Made by a program: the position numbers and the translations under genes. A stretch of DNA of 59,181 bases, taken from positions 1 to 59,181 of the forward strand of contig CAMIYB010000004.1 in assembly GCA_946402945.1 (NCBI GenBank), written 5' to 3'. The notes under the pieces were generated by a model, which was not told the DNA's origin, ran no database searches, and was given only the letters and a program-made list of their open reading frames with translations. Below are positions 16,042 to 24,541 of this stretch, piece after piece. The stretch is from an uncultured Bacteroidales bacterium (lineage in GTDB: Bacteria; Bacteroidota; Bacteroidia; Bacteroidales; UBA932). Within the stretch, counting starts at the first letter, position 1. Each line of letters begins with the position of its first letter.

Positions 16042-17772
16042 ATGAAACGCTTTTTTACGCTTTTTCTCTGCCTCTGCCTCAGTCTGGTCCTGACGGCCCG
16101 GCAACGCGAGTACCTTTGGCCGAAAGGCAAGATGCCCGACGCCAGCGACAAACAGATAGCGGCGATGCTTTCGGAGGCAAGGGCCGAGGGATTCCAGCCC
16201 GAAAAGAACCGGCAGCCCTACCTGGAATGGCTCCCCGCTCCGGAGCGTCCCAACGGAACCTGCATGATCCTGATTTCCGGCGGCGGATACAATTCGACCT
16301 GTGACATGAGCCTGATCGACCTCTGGAGTAAGGAGTTGACCGCGGTAGGCGTGCAATGCGTGAACCTGGTGTACCGTACCCCCCGCCCTGAGGGTCTTCC
16401 TTATTATCAGACGGCCTGGGAGGACGGGCAGCGCGCCGTCCGTATCGTCCGCGGGGAAGCCTCCGCGCGCGGCTATGACCCCGAGCGGATCGGCGTCGTG
16501 GGTATGTCGGCCGGCGGCCATCTGAGCCTGCTTCTGGCCGCGAATTCGCAGTCGCCCGCCTATGCCCGCATCGACAGGACCGACGACCTTCCCTGCCACA
16601 TCAACCTGGCCGTCGTCAATGCGCCGGCCTATGTCACGACCGACGCTGATGCCCTCGGCACGAAGGCCTCGCGTGAAGGTTACGGCGCCGATGTCGCCCT
16701 GTCGAAACTGTTTCATTTCGACAGGAACACCTGCCCGATGAGCCTCCATCACGGCGGCATCGATCCCTACTCTCCCAACGGTTCCACCCAGGTGTACCGC
16801 CAGCTCCGGCGCATGGGCATCCCGGCCGAATTGCACCTGTATCCCGACAAGAAACACGGCGCTTACGGTTTCGACCGGGCCCTGGAGTTCATGACCCAGC
16901 TGGGCTTCCTGGGTCCGCTGGCTCCGGAAGAGGATCTCGACCGGCGTTTCCCCAGCGATAGCGACAGGGCGGAATACAGAAAGGAAACCATCTGGCCGGA
17001 AGGCCGGACGCCCTGCTTCCAGGAAGAACAGAATGTCCCCTACATCGAGTGGCATCACCCCGCGGTACGCCGCTCCGACGCGATCCAGATCATCTACTCC
17101 GGAGGAAGTTACGTCGGCAATGGCCCGGAATGGTTCGAGGTCGCTCCGGTCCGGCGCTACCTCAATTCCCTGGGCCTGACCGTCGTTACGCTGAAATACC
17201 GTACGCCCCGGCCCGCCGCACCGCTGGCCAAGCACACGACCGCCTGGCAGGATCTCCAGCGGGCTATCCGCATCGTCCGCAGCGAGGCGGCCGGATTGGG
17301 CCTGAATCCCGATAAAATCGGCATCATGGGCTCCTCTGCGGGCGGTCACCTCACCCTGATGGGGGTGACCTCGTCGCGCCACAATTCCTACAGCCCCATC
17401 GACGAGATTGACCGGCTTCCCTGCAAGGTCCAGTGGGGCATCGGCATCTACCCGGCCTACGCCCTGACCGACGGCCTGGAGGAAAACAACAGCGGCGGCG
17501 GAAACGACGACAGCGCCGTCCTGGCGCCGGAGTTCTCCTTTGACCTCGACACCGCCCCGATGCTCCTGATCCACGGTGACGCCGACAAATGGGCGGCCAT
17601 GAATTCGGTCAAAGTGTGGGAGAAAATGCGGAGCATGGGCATCCAGTGTGAACTCCACACCCTTGCCCTCCGCGACCACTGCTTCCAGCATTACGCCTCC
17701 CCGGGTACGGGAAGTTACACCTGGATGGAGCGGATTTCCGATTACCTGAAGGTCCGGGGTATCCTGCCCTAA
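16042..17772 (+). CDS. Exported tandem-domain alpha/beta-hydrolase (acetyl-xylan-esterase/lipase-like)
   Basis: A 576-residue protein with a Sec signal peptide (MKRFFTLFLCLCLSLVLTA) and two complete alpha/beta-hydrolase units of the BD-FAE/'alpha/beta hydrolase_3' type. Unit 1 (about 25-290) has the oxyanion loop ISGGGYN, nucleophile GMSAGG (S156), acid HHGGID (D241) and base DKKHGAYGF (H272). Unit 2 (about 315-576) has YSGGSYVGN, GSSAGG (S432), HGDAD (about D515) and RDHCFQH (H546 or H550). Both share the phrase VxLxYRTPRP. Each unit also begins with a similar segment, YLWPKGKMP in unit 1 and TIWPEGRTP in unit 2, so the gene arose by duplication and fusion. Likely a periplasmic carbohydrate esterase. 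The start 11 bp after the methyltransferase stop is the first ATG with a signal peptide. Confidence 0.88.
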   Translation: MKRFFTLFLCLCLSLVLTARQREYLWPKGKMPDASDKQIAAMLSEARAEGFQPEKNRQPYLEWLPAPERPNGTCMILISGGGYNSTCDMSLIDLWSKELTAVGVQCVNLVYRTPRPEGLPYYQTAWEDGQRAVRIVRGEASARGYDPERIGVVGMSAGGHLSLLLAANSQSPAYARIDRTDDLPCHINLAVVNAPAYVTTDADALGTKASREGYGADVALSKLFHFDRNTCPMSLHHGGIDPYSPNGSTQVYRQLRRMGIPAELHLYPDKKHGAYGFDRALEFMTQLGFLGPLAPEEDLDRRFPSDSDRAEYRKETIWPEGRTPCFQEEQNVPYIEWHHPAVRRSDAIQIIYSGGSYVGNGPEWFEVAPVRRYLNSLGLTVVTLKYRTPRPAAPLAKHTTAWQDLQRAIRIVRSEAAGLGLNPDKIGIMGSSAGGHLTLMGVTSSRHNSYSPIDEIDRLPCKVQWGIGIYPAYALTDGLEENNSGGGNDDSAVLAPEFSFDLDTAPMLLIHGDADKWAAMNSVKVWEKMRSMGIQCELHTLALRDHCFQHYASPGTGSYTWMERISDYLKVRGILP

Positions 17773-17776
17773 GGCC

Positions 17777-17977
17777 GTGGAGGGGAGCGACCGCTCCGGA
17801 AAATCCCTTAATCCTGTAAGTCCCAGTGGAACGTTGGTCTTTTCCGGAATGGGTTATTATACCAAGGAGGTCCCTATTAACGGGAATTCAAACATAAATG
17901 TCAAATTGGATGAGATTTGTGTTGTGATTGGAAGTGAGAATGATACATCTGCTAAGAAAGAGGAATCCCCTCAATAG
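17777..17977 (+). pseudogene. Remnant of a SusC N-terminal domain
   Basis: The open frame encodes GTLVFSGMGYYTKEVPING, then NINVKLDE and ICVVIGSE. This is the end of a SusC carboxypeptidase-regulatory-like domain and a decayed 'LDEVVVIGYG' SusC signature. No signal peptide or barrel is attached. The recognisable part (about 17815-17940) marks the left edge of the AT-rich block, and its end overlaps the start of the next gene. I take it as the leftover of a SusC gene broken by recombination or insertion. A real small protein is possible but unlikely. Confidence 0.7.
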
Positions 17978-20741
17978 AAGGTTCGGCTTATCTTTGCTAT
18001 TTGTCGTCTTCTTTTTTTGTGGGTTGAGTGAGGTTGGGGCTTCTGCAAAGGCGGAAGGAAAGAAGGTGGCAGGGCGAGTTGTGTTCGAATCTTCCGAGGG
18101 TAAGTTTTTTTCCGTTTCGTCTGCAAGAGTCAGTCTTGCTGCGGGCAAGGATACGTTAAATACGATCTCCTCGGCAGATGGCTATTTCAGGTTTGACAGA
18201 GTTCCTTTCCCCAAGGTCACCCTGCGCGTGTCCCATGTTTCGTATCAGAGTTTCGAAAATGAGGTTGAATTGGAGGCCGGCGACAATTTCTTCTTCGTGA
18301 AACTTGATTTGATACCCCTGGATGTGGCGTCCGTGGTTGCCGATGTCAGCCCGGTTTCGCATCGCGGGGATACGGTTGTATTCAATGCTGCAGCCGTCAG
18401 GACTATGGATGGTGACAATGCCGTGGAGATTCTCCGGCAGATGCCGGGAGTTGAGTTTAGGAACGGGAAAATTTTTGTGGACGGACACGAAGTCAAACGG
18501 ACCTATGTCAACGGCAAACTCATCTTCGGCAATGGCGTCATGACACCTCTGAACTCTCTGCTTGCGGAAGATGTCGTCAATATTAAAAGCTATGAGGAGC
18601 AAACGCAAGATGCAAAGGAGCAGGGTCTTGTTAACAGCAAGAAGAACAGGGTGCTTGATGTCACGACGAAAAATCCTGTTTTCAGCGCATTTGACGGATA
18701 TGCGGTTGCCTCTGCCGGGGCGGATGGCCAGAAAAGTCAGCCTTCCGGTGAAATCCAGGGGCGCTATGTTGCTGGTCTGAACGCCAACTTCTTTTCCGAG
18801 ATGTTTCTGGCTTATGTCAATGCATATGCCAACAACGTAGGGTGGGAAGGAAATAATTTTGCATCCTACAATAACTTGCCGGGAGCATTGAACCGCTATG
18901 ACGAAAAAGCGTCCGTCAGAGCCGGGTTTGAAAAATACTGGGGTGACAGGCTGCAGTTCAATATGCTCGGTGCCTCATATTCTTTCAGTAAAGGTTATAC
19001 GCGCTCGCAGTCGGAATCCCTGCGCGACTATTATGCAACTGAGGATTCTCCATCCAGAAGCTTTGCCGACTTGCGTTCCGCCTCATCATACTATGGACGT
19101 CATGACGTTACGCTTGATGGCTCGATAAATACGCGTGCCCTAGGAACCGTTCTGACAAAACACAAGCTGGTACTTGAGAATTCAGGCTCAGACGATCTTT
19201 CCCGATCAGTATTGGGATCTTCGGGGGAGAATGAAACCAAACAGAATCGTCTTCAATCATTCTTGGGTGATTCCAGATTTTACGAAGGGTCGTTGTTTTG
19301 GACTAAGAATAACTTCAGATCCGGGCTCTGTCCTTTGCTGAACGTTTCAGCCAGAGTTGGTCGTAATGAAAAAGGCGGATCTATAGTAGATTTGCCCGAA
19401 TCTTCTTTCACCAAGATTCACCTCATCAATGAAGGCTCCGACAAGGATTTCAGGATAGATGCCAATTTGTCCGTGAACAAGGTGGTTGTCAATAATCAAC
19501 GGTTGACGTTCTCGCTTAATCCGGGGTACGGATTTTCCAGATACCGTAATTCGAGGATCAACATGGCATTTGATGTCCTGGATAAAGACAATCCGGTTAT
19601 TGACAACGTAAATTCTTACGATTACACCTGGAACGTTGTCAGTCACGGCCCCGGAATTAAGGCCGTTATGGCTTTTTCAGGGAATAATCTGACCGTGACC
19701 CCCTCCGTCCGTTTCTGCAACGTAATTGACAATGAGAGTTTTCCTGTCGCGCTGGACGGCAACTATCGTTTTGTGGTACCAAATTTAGTGATTGACTATT
19801 ACTCGAAAAACGTGCTTGCTCATTTCGAGTCTTCCGGCAATCTTCCTTCCGCAGAACATCTCAGAGACAGGATTGACGACAGGGATGCCTTCTATCTTAA
19901 GGCAGGAAATCCGGCGTTGCGTCCTGAGCGCCGAAACCAGCTGACGCTCTCCGCCGCTATTGCCCAGGGAAAAACTAGCAGGCTTTCATTCGACGGGAAT
20001 TTCCAGATAAATGCGCGGCCGATGGTCTTGAGGCAAAAATATTTCTTGTCGGATGAGCATCTGACAGGATGGGGTGGCTACGACGTCAAGGCCGGAAGCA
20101 CCCTGACTACTTGGGAAAACGCGCCTCTGTCAGTCACGGTTTCACCGGTCTTGAAATACTCCGACAGAATACAAAAGCACAAAATCAACCTTAACTTCCA
20201 GGTTGGCGCGCTGTATCAGATGCGGCCGCAGTATATATCCGACAGACTGGTGAATCTTCACGAAATAGTCCCGTCATTTGAAGCGAGAGTCGGTTATTCG
20301 CCGTCGAGAATAACAAGATTGTCCGTGACAGGCAGGGTGGGTTATGTCCATTCGTCGAATTCTATAGGCTTGTCCATGCCGGATATGGTCACATCCGGGC
20401 TCGGTTTTTCGGGAAGGGTTCAGTTCCTGAAATTCTTCCTGGCCAGGTTGGAATATTCGTTCAATGCCCATAATTACTTGTCGCACGATTTTTCTGATAT
20501 GTATATCAATCGGCTGGATGCACTTGTCAGCGTATCATTGCTGAAAGGCCGCATGGGAATAAGCATTTCAGGAAATGATTTGCTCAGCAGAGGCAATTCT
20601 TTGTCGATCATTAACGATGCCAATTACCGCAGCATGACATGGACGCCGTCGTGGGGGCGTTATTTCATGTTGAGCGTTTCGTACCGGTTCAACCGCACCA
20701 GTTCCAAGACGTCGTTTATCGGGGCGCTTGTGAAAGGATGA
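17940..20741 (+). CDS. TonB-receptor-like outer-membrane beta-barrel protein
   Basis: A 933-residue outer-membrane protein. The ATG at 17940 precedes a Sec signal (GLSLLFVVFFFCGLSEVGASA). About 42-135 is a carboxypeptidase-regulatory-like beta domain (GYFRFDRVPF, LRVSHVSYQSF). About 140-250 is a plug-like region of the 'outer membrane beta-barrel family' (ILRQMPGVEFRNGKIFVDG, RTYVNGKLIFGNG, EDVVNIKSYEEQ). The rest is a barrel with alternating aromatic strands, including GNPALRPERRNQLTLS, ending SVSYRFNRTSSKTSFIGALVKG. There is no SusD partner, so substrate and energising are unknown. The gene is visibly poorer in G+C than its neighbours and uses more A/T-ending codons, a sign of transfer. It has no recognised regulatory partner. 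Confidence 0.85.
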   Translation: MIHLLRKRNPLNRRFGLSLLFVVFFFCGLSEVGASAKAEGKKVAGRVVFESSEGKFFSVSSARVSLAAGKDTLNTISSADGYFRFDRVPFPKVTLRVSHVSYQSFENEVELEAGDNFFFVKLDLIPLDVASVVADVSPVSHRGDTVVFNAAAVRTMDGDNAVEILRQMPGVEFRNGKIFVDGHEVKRTYVNGKLIFGNGVMTPLNSLLAEDVVNIKSYEEQTQDAKEQGLVNSKKNRVLDVTTKNPVFSAFDGYAVASAGADGQKSQPSGEIQGRYVAGLNANFFSEMFLAYVNAYANNVGWEGNNFASYNNLPGALNRYDEKASVRAGFEKYWGDRLQFNMLGASYSFSKGYTRSQSESLRDYYATEDSPSRSFADLRSASSYYGRHDVTLDGSINTRALGTVLTKHKLVLENSGSDDLSRSVLGSSGENETKQNRLQSFLGDSRFYEGSLFWTKNNFRSGLCPLLNVSARVGRNEKGGSIVDLPESSFTKIHLINEGSDKDFRIDANLSVNKVVVNNQRLTFSLNPGYGFSRYRNSRINMAFDVLDKDNPVIDNVNSYDYTWNVVSHGPGIKAVMAFSGNNLTVTPSVRFCNVIDNESFPVALDGNYRFVVPNLVIDYYSKNVLAHFESSGNLPSAEHLRDRIDDRDAFYLKAGNPALRPERRNQLTLSAAIAQGKTSRLSFDGNFQINARPMVLRQKYFLSDEHLTGWGGYDVKAGSTLTTWENAPLSVTVSPVLKYSDRIQKHKINLNFQVGALYQMRPQYISDRLVNLHEIVPSFEARVGYSPSRITRLSVTGRVGYVHSSNSIGLSMPDMVTSGLGFSGRVQFLKFFLARLEYSFNAHNYLSHDFSDMYINRLDALVSVSLLKGRMGISISGNDLLSRGNSLSIINDANYRSMTWTPSWGRYFMLSVSYRFNRTSSKTSFIGALVKG

Positions 20742-20799
20742 CGGCAGCTGATTTTGGGATTCTCCGAAATTGTTAGTATCTTGCTACGATTTTTAAGCC

Positions 20800-21720
20800 A
20801 TGGGGTTTTCCGTGGGTAAACTGAAGATGGTTATGCTGCAAATCCTTTTCGTACATTGGCATGTCGATCCTGTCATTTTCCATATCGGAAGTCTCGGGCT
20901 GCGCTGGTATTCGCTGCTCTTCGTGAGCGGGTTCATACTCGGCTGGTATATTTTCAAGTGGTTCTTCAAGAGGGAAGGCGTTGACATGACGCTGCTCGAC
21001 TCCCTGCTGTACACCCTTCTTTTCGGTACCATCGTGGGGGCCCGCCTGGGTCATTGCATCTTCTACCAGCCCGATTACTACTTCGGCTCCTGGCGGGGTT
21101 TCCTCGAGATTTTCATGCCCTGGAAGGGCGGCCTGGCCAGCCATGGCGGTACCATCATGCTGCTGCTCTGCATGTGGTGGTACGCCCGGAAATACGGCCC
21201 GAAGGAGCATTTCGATTTCGTCTGGCTGCTGGACCATCTCTGCATCGCGGTGGCCTTCGCCGCCTGCTTCATCCGCCTGGGCAACCTCTTCAACTCCGAA
21301 ATCTACGGCGACGTGACGAACCTCCCCTGGGGCTTTATCTTCGAGTTGCGCGGGGAGACGGAGCCCAAGCATCCGACCCAGCTCTATGAGGCCGGAACCT
21401 ATCTCCTGCTGGGGCTGGCGCTGATTTCCCTGTACAAATGGCGGCTGGACAAGACCTATCGCGGCACCTTCATCGGTATCTTCATGCTGGTGTGCTTCGG
21501 CAGCCGTTTCCTCATCGAGTTCATCAAGGAGCCCCAGGTCGGTTTCGAGGAAAATATGGCCCTTAACATGGGACAGATTCTGAGCATCCCGTTCATCCTG
21601 CTGGGCATCGGCTTCCTCGTCTGGGCCTTCGTCAGGAAAGTGCCCGCCCGGGTGGTCCGGCCCGAGCCCGTCAAGCCCGTCCGGGAGCAGACCCATTACG
21701 CCCGGCCGATAGGCCGTTAG
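20800..21720 (+). CDS. lgt: Prolipoprotein diacylglyceryl transferase
   Basis: Inner-membrane enzyme that attaches diacylglycerol from phosphatidylglycerol to the lipobox Cys of prolipoproteins; the many lipoproteins in this window depend on it. About 306 residues, seven membrane helices. Signature parts: GARLGH (80-85), KGGLASHGG (109-117), the Lgt signature RLGNLFNSEIYG (159-170) and HPTQLYE (about 193). Family proteins usually begin just before the WHVDP segment, so ATGs at 20827 or 20833 are possible starts that would drop up to 11 residues. It lies 58 bp after the barrel gene and 14 bp before a HAD pseudogene with which it was probably once co-transcribed. Confidence 0.96.
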   Translation: MGFSVGKLKMVMLQILFVHWHVDPVIFHIGSLGLRWYSLLFVSGFILGWYIFKWFFKREGVDMTLLDSLLYTLLFGTIVGARLGHCIFYQPDYYFGSWRGFLEIFMPWKGGLASHGGTIMLLLCMWWYARKYGPKEHFDFVWLLDHLCIAVAFAACFIRLGNLFNSEIYGDVTNLPWGFIFELRGETEPKHPTQLYEAGTYLLLGLALISLYKWRLDKTYRGTFIGIFMLVCFGSRFLIEFIKEPQVGFEENMALNMGQILSIPFILLGIGFLVWAFVRKVPARVVRPEPVKPVREQTHYARPIGR

Positions 21721-21734
21721 GTGCTTCTGCATAG

Positions 21735-21882
21735 ATGTTTAAAGCCGCTTTTTTCGATATTGACGGGACGCTGGTCGGCTTCGGCCATGGAGGCGGTCCT
21801 TCGCCGGCAGGCCGATTATGTGACCGGCCCGGCAGACGGGGACGGCATCGAAGCGGCCTTGGCGCATTTTGGTCTGATATAA
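21735..21882 (+). pseudogene. Collapsed Cof-type HAD phosphatase
   Basis: The frame at 21735 starts MFKAAFFDIDGTLVGF, the phosphatase motif I of a HAD hydrolase (DIDGT). From 21787 a frame shifted by +1 reads EAVLRRQADYVTGPADGDGI and EAALAHFGLI then stop, which matches the ordinary C-terminus of Cof-like HAD proteins (ADYVT...DGI..AL.HFGLI). The two ends of one gene are therefore joined with roughly 200 or more codons of the core deleted and a frameshift at the joint. The product cannot be active. An AT-rich spacer leads on to tolC. Confidence 0.8.
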
Positions 21883-21974
21883 ACCGTTTTTTCTTTAAAA
21901 AAGAGCGAAAAACCCCGTTTCATGCGCGCGGGGCGGCATAAGTTTTGTGCACTGCGCGGGCGTATAAGACCGAA

Positions 21975-23501
21975 ATGACTATGCATAGATTCCTCCCGGG
22001 CCTGGTCGTGACGATCGGCTCGGTTCTCTTCACTTTCAACGCGTTGGCTCAGGAGCCGGAAAGCTCCGTGCCGGATACCTCCAAGGTGGTGCTCACCCTG
22101 GAGGACGCTTTGAAGATAGCCCTCAGTGAAAATGTGGCCGTAAAGGTGGCCGACAAGGAGATCGAGCGGGCACAGTATGCCCGCCGGGGTACCTACGCCA
22201 GCCTTTTCCCGCAGATCAACGCATCGGGCTCCTATCAGCGCACCATCAAGAAGCAGGTCATGTACATGGACAGCGGTGGCTCCGGCGGCGGCATGGCCGG
22301 TATGTTCACCAGCGCCCTGGAACCCCTCTACACGGCCATCGGCCAGCTTTCCGCCGGCACCGGCGTCCCGGTGACCTTCCCGGAACCGGCCAAGGAAGAG
22401 ACTTCTTCCGCCTCCTCCGGCGGCATCGAAGTCGGCCGTTGGAACACCTTCAACGGCGGTATCTCCGCCAATATGCCCCTTGTCAACGCCCAACTCTGGC
22501 AGAGCATCTCCATCTCGGGCGACGCCGTGGAACTGGCCGTCGAACAGGCCCGCTCCTCCCGGCTGGACATGGTGACCCAGGTCAAACAGGCCTACTACGC
22601 CGTGCTGATGGCCAAGGAAGCCTTCGAAGTGTATAAGAGCGTCTATGAGAACGCCGTCGAGAATTTCAGTCAGGTCGAGAAGCGCTACAACGTGTCCCGG
22701 GCTTCCGAACTCGAATACACCCGCGCCAAGACCAACGTGGCCAATGCGATCCCGAATGTCTATAACGCGGAAAGCCAGATCATCCTCGCCCTGTGGCAGC
22801 TCAAGGCCGTGATGGGCGTCGATCTGGACCGGAACATCGATGTGGCGGGCGCCCTGGCGGACTATGCCTCCGAGATGGTCGCCGGACTGATCGAGGGGAA
22901 TAACGCCTCCCTGGACTACAACACCTCCATGCGCCAGCTCGCCATCCAGGCCGACCAGCTGGCCAAGACGGTCCGGCTCCAGCAGTATGCCTATCTGCCG
23001 ACCCTGTCCCTGGCCTTCTCCTATAGTATGAACGCCATGACGAACGACTTCAAGTTCGAGGAGTTCAAGTGGACGCCGTACTCCTACGTGGGGCTGAGCC
23101 TGTCGATCCCGATTTTCTCGGGCGGCAAGCGCCTCTACGACGTCAAGCAGGCCAAGGTGCAGCAGGCCGAACTCGACCTGCAGCGCATCAATACCGAGCG
23201 CCAGCTCAAAATCGCCGTCCGTCAGTATCTGACGACGATGGATACCAACCTCAAGAGTTACACCTCCGCCGAGGAGGCCGTCGGCATGGCCCAGAAGGCC
23301 TACGACATTTCCGCCGCATCCTACGACGTCGGCAAGAGCACCCTGACCGACCTGAACGACGCCCAGCTGGCTCTGACCCAGAGCAAGTTGGCCCAGTCGC
23401 AGGCCATCTATAATTTCCTGACGGCCAAGTCGAACCTCGAGAAGACCATCGGCCGCGACTTCCTCGACGAGGAAGACAAGGTTAGTTTTGAAGAAAAATG
23501 A
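21975..23501 (+). CDS. TolC-family outer-membrane efflux protein
   Basis: A 508-residue outer-membrane channel that opens the tripartite efflux pump to the outside. The start is set at the ATG at 21975 (a second ATG is at 21981); a Sec signal peptide ends near FNALA/QEPES. The two-fold TolC repeat is visible: LTLEDALKIALSENVAVKVA with ASLFPQINASGSY, and later YAYLPTLSLAFSYSMNAM with GLSLSIPIFSGGKR, plus heptad-rich helices (LDMVTQVKQAYYAVLMAKEA and YDVGKSTLTDLNDAQLALTQ). Residues about 85-160 carry an unusual Gly/Ser/Pro-rich insert (GGSGGGMAGMF, then EPAKEETSSASSGG) in the first barrel hairpin. First gene of a four-gene operon; its stop overlaps the adaptor start (ATGA). Confidence 0.93.
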   Translation: MTMHRFLPGLVVTIGSVLFTFNALAQEPESSVPDTSKVVLTLEDALKIALSENVAVKVADKEIERAQYARRGTYASLFPQINASGSYQRTIKKQVMYMDSGGSGGGMAGMFTSALEPLYTAIGQLSAGTGVPVTFPEPAKEETSSASSGGIEVGRWNTFNGGISANMPLVNAQLWQSISISGDAVELAVEQARSSRLDMVTQVKQAYYAVLMAKEAFEVYKSVYENAVENFSQVEKRYNVSRASELEYTRAKTNVANAIPNVYNAESQIILALWQLKAVMGVDLDRNIDVAGALADYASEMVAGLIEGNNASLDYNTSMRQLAIQADQLAKTVRLQQYAYLPTLSLAFSYSMNAMTNDFKFEEFKWTPYSYVGLSLSIPIFSGGKRLYDVKQAKVQQAELDLQRINTERQLKIAVRQYLTTMDTNLKSYTSAEEAVGMAQKAYDISAASYDVGKSTLTDLNDAQLALTQSKLAQSQAIYNFLTAKSNLEKTIGRDFLDEEDKVSFEEK

Positions 23502-24538
23502 AACGGGATATGAAACGAATCACGATGATGGCCGCCCTGGTCCTGCTGGCGGTCTCCTGCGGGGAAAAACGGACCAGCGACGTGGGCTCGACCGCGAGCG
23601 CCGTCGCCCTTGAAGACAAAGTCAGCACGGTGGAGGTGGTCACCGCCACGAGCCAGGTCGTCCCCCAGGAAGGAATCTATGCCAGTTCGGTGGAGGCTTA
23701 CGCCATCAACAACATCGCCCCGCAGACGGCCGGCCGCATCCGGACGATCGGCGCCGAAGTGGGGGACTATGTGTACAAGGGCCAGGTGCTGGCCCGCATG
23801 GACCGCCTCCAGCTCGACCAGACTCGCCTCCAGCTGCAGAACGACAGTACGGAGCTCTCCCGCGTCCGCGCCCTCTACCAGCAGGGCGGTGTGGCCCAGA
23901 GCGACTACGAGGCCATGGAACTGGCCTACAAGGTGCGCAAGTCCACCTATGACAACCTCCAGGAAAACACCATCCTCCGCAGCCCCATCACGGGCTTCGT
24001 GACGGCCCGCAATTACGATCAGGGCGATCTCTTCGGCATGACCCAGCCGATCTTTACGGTCCAGCAGGTGGTGCCGGTCAAGCTCCTGGTCGGCATCTCC
24101 GAGAGCGAGTACACCGCCGTCAAGAAGGGCGACACCGTCACCCTGACGGTCGATGCCCTGCCGGGCAAGGAATTCTCCGGCAAGGTGGCCCGCATCCACC
24201 CGACCATCAACGCCGCGACCCATACCTTCAGCGCCGAGGTGACGGTTCCCAACACCGACCGGCAGCTCCGGCCGGGCATGTACGCCCGGGTCAAGGTGAC
24301 TTTCGGCCAGCGCCGGAGCATCGTCATTCCCGACCAGTGCATCGTCAAGATGGAAGGGACGGGCCAGCGCTTCGTCTATCTGGTGGGCGAGGACAACAAG
24401 GTCAGTTTCGTTCCCGTGACGCTCGGCCGCCATGTCGGCACGGAGCAGGAGGTGCTCGAGGGCATCGAGGAAGGGGCGGTCGTCGTGCGGAAAGGGCAGG
24501 CGGCCCTCAAGGACGGTTCCAAGGTTGAAATCAAGTAA
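23498..24538 (+). CDS. RND efflux periplasmic adaptor lipoprotein (HlyD/AcrA family)
   Basis: A 346-residue membrane-fusion protein that links the RND permease to TolC in the periplasm. The N-terminus carries an SPII signal ending LLAVSC. The lipoyl half-motifs are split around a short hairpin: NIAPQTAGRIRTIGAEVGDYVYKGQVLARMD and ILRSPITGFVTARNYDQGDLF. The helical hairpin (LDQTRLQLQNDSTELSRVRALYQ, YEAMELAYKVRK) is followed by a beta barrel (PVKLLVGISESEY, GKVARIHPTINAATHTF, LRPGMYARVKV) and a membrane-proximal domain. Translationally coupled to tolC (4-bp overlap) and 3 bp before the permease. Confidence 0.95.
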   Translation: MKRDMKRITMMAALVLLAVSCGEKRTSDVGSTASAVALEDKVSTVEVVTATSQVVPQEGIYASSVEAYAINNIAPQTAGRIRTIGAEVGDYVYKGQVLARMDRLQLDQTRLQLQNDSTELSRVRALYQQGGVAQSDYEAMELAYKVRKSTYDNLQENTILRSPITGFVTARNYDQGDLFGMTQPIFTVQQVVPVKLLVGISESEYTAVKKGDTVTLTVDALPGKEFSGKVARIHPTINAATHTFSAEVTVPNTDRQLRPGMYARVKVTFGQRRSIVIPDQCIVKMEGTGQRFVYLVGEDNKVSFVPVTLGRHVGTEQEVLEGIEEGAVVVRKGQAALKDGSKVEIK

Positions 24539-24541
24539 GGT

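Noticed and set aside
17777..17812. Terminator for the esterase gene at a GGAGC/GCTCC repeat
   Set aside because: The stem is only 5 bp and is followed by AAAATCCC, without a T run.
20791..21732. A 319-codon open frame antisense to lgt
   Set aside because: lgt is certain from its motifs; the antisense product is Glu/Gln/His-rich and featureless.
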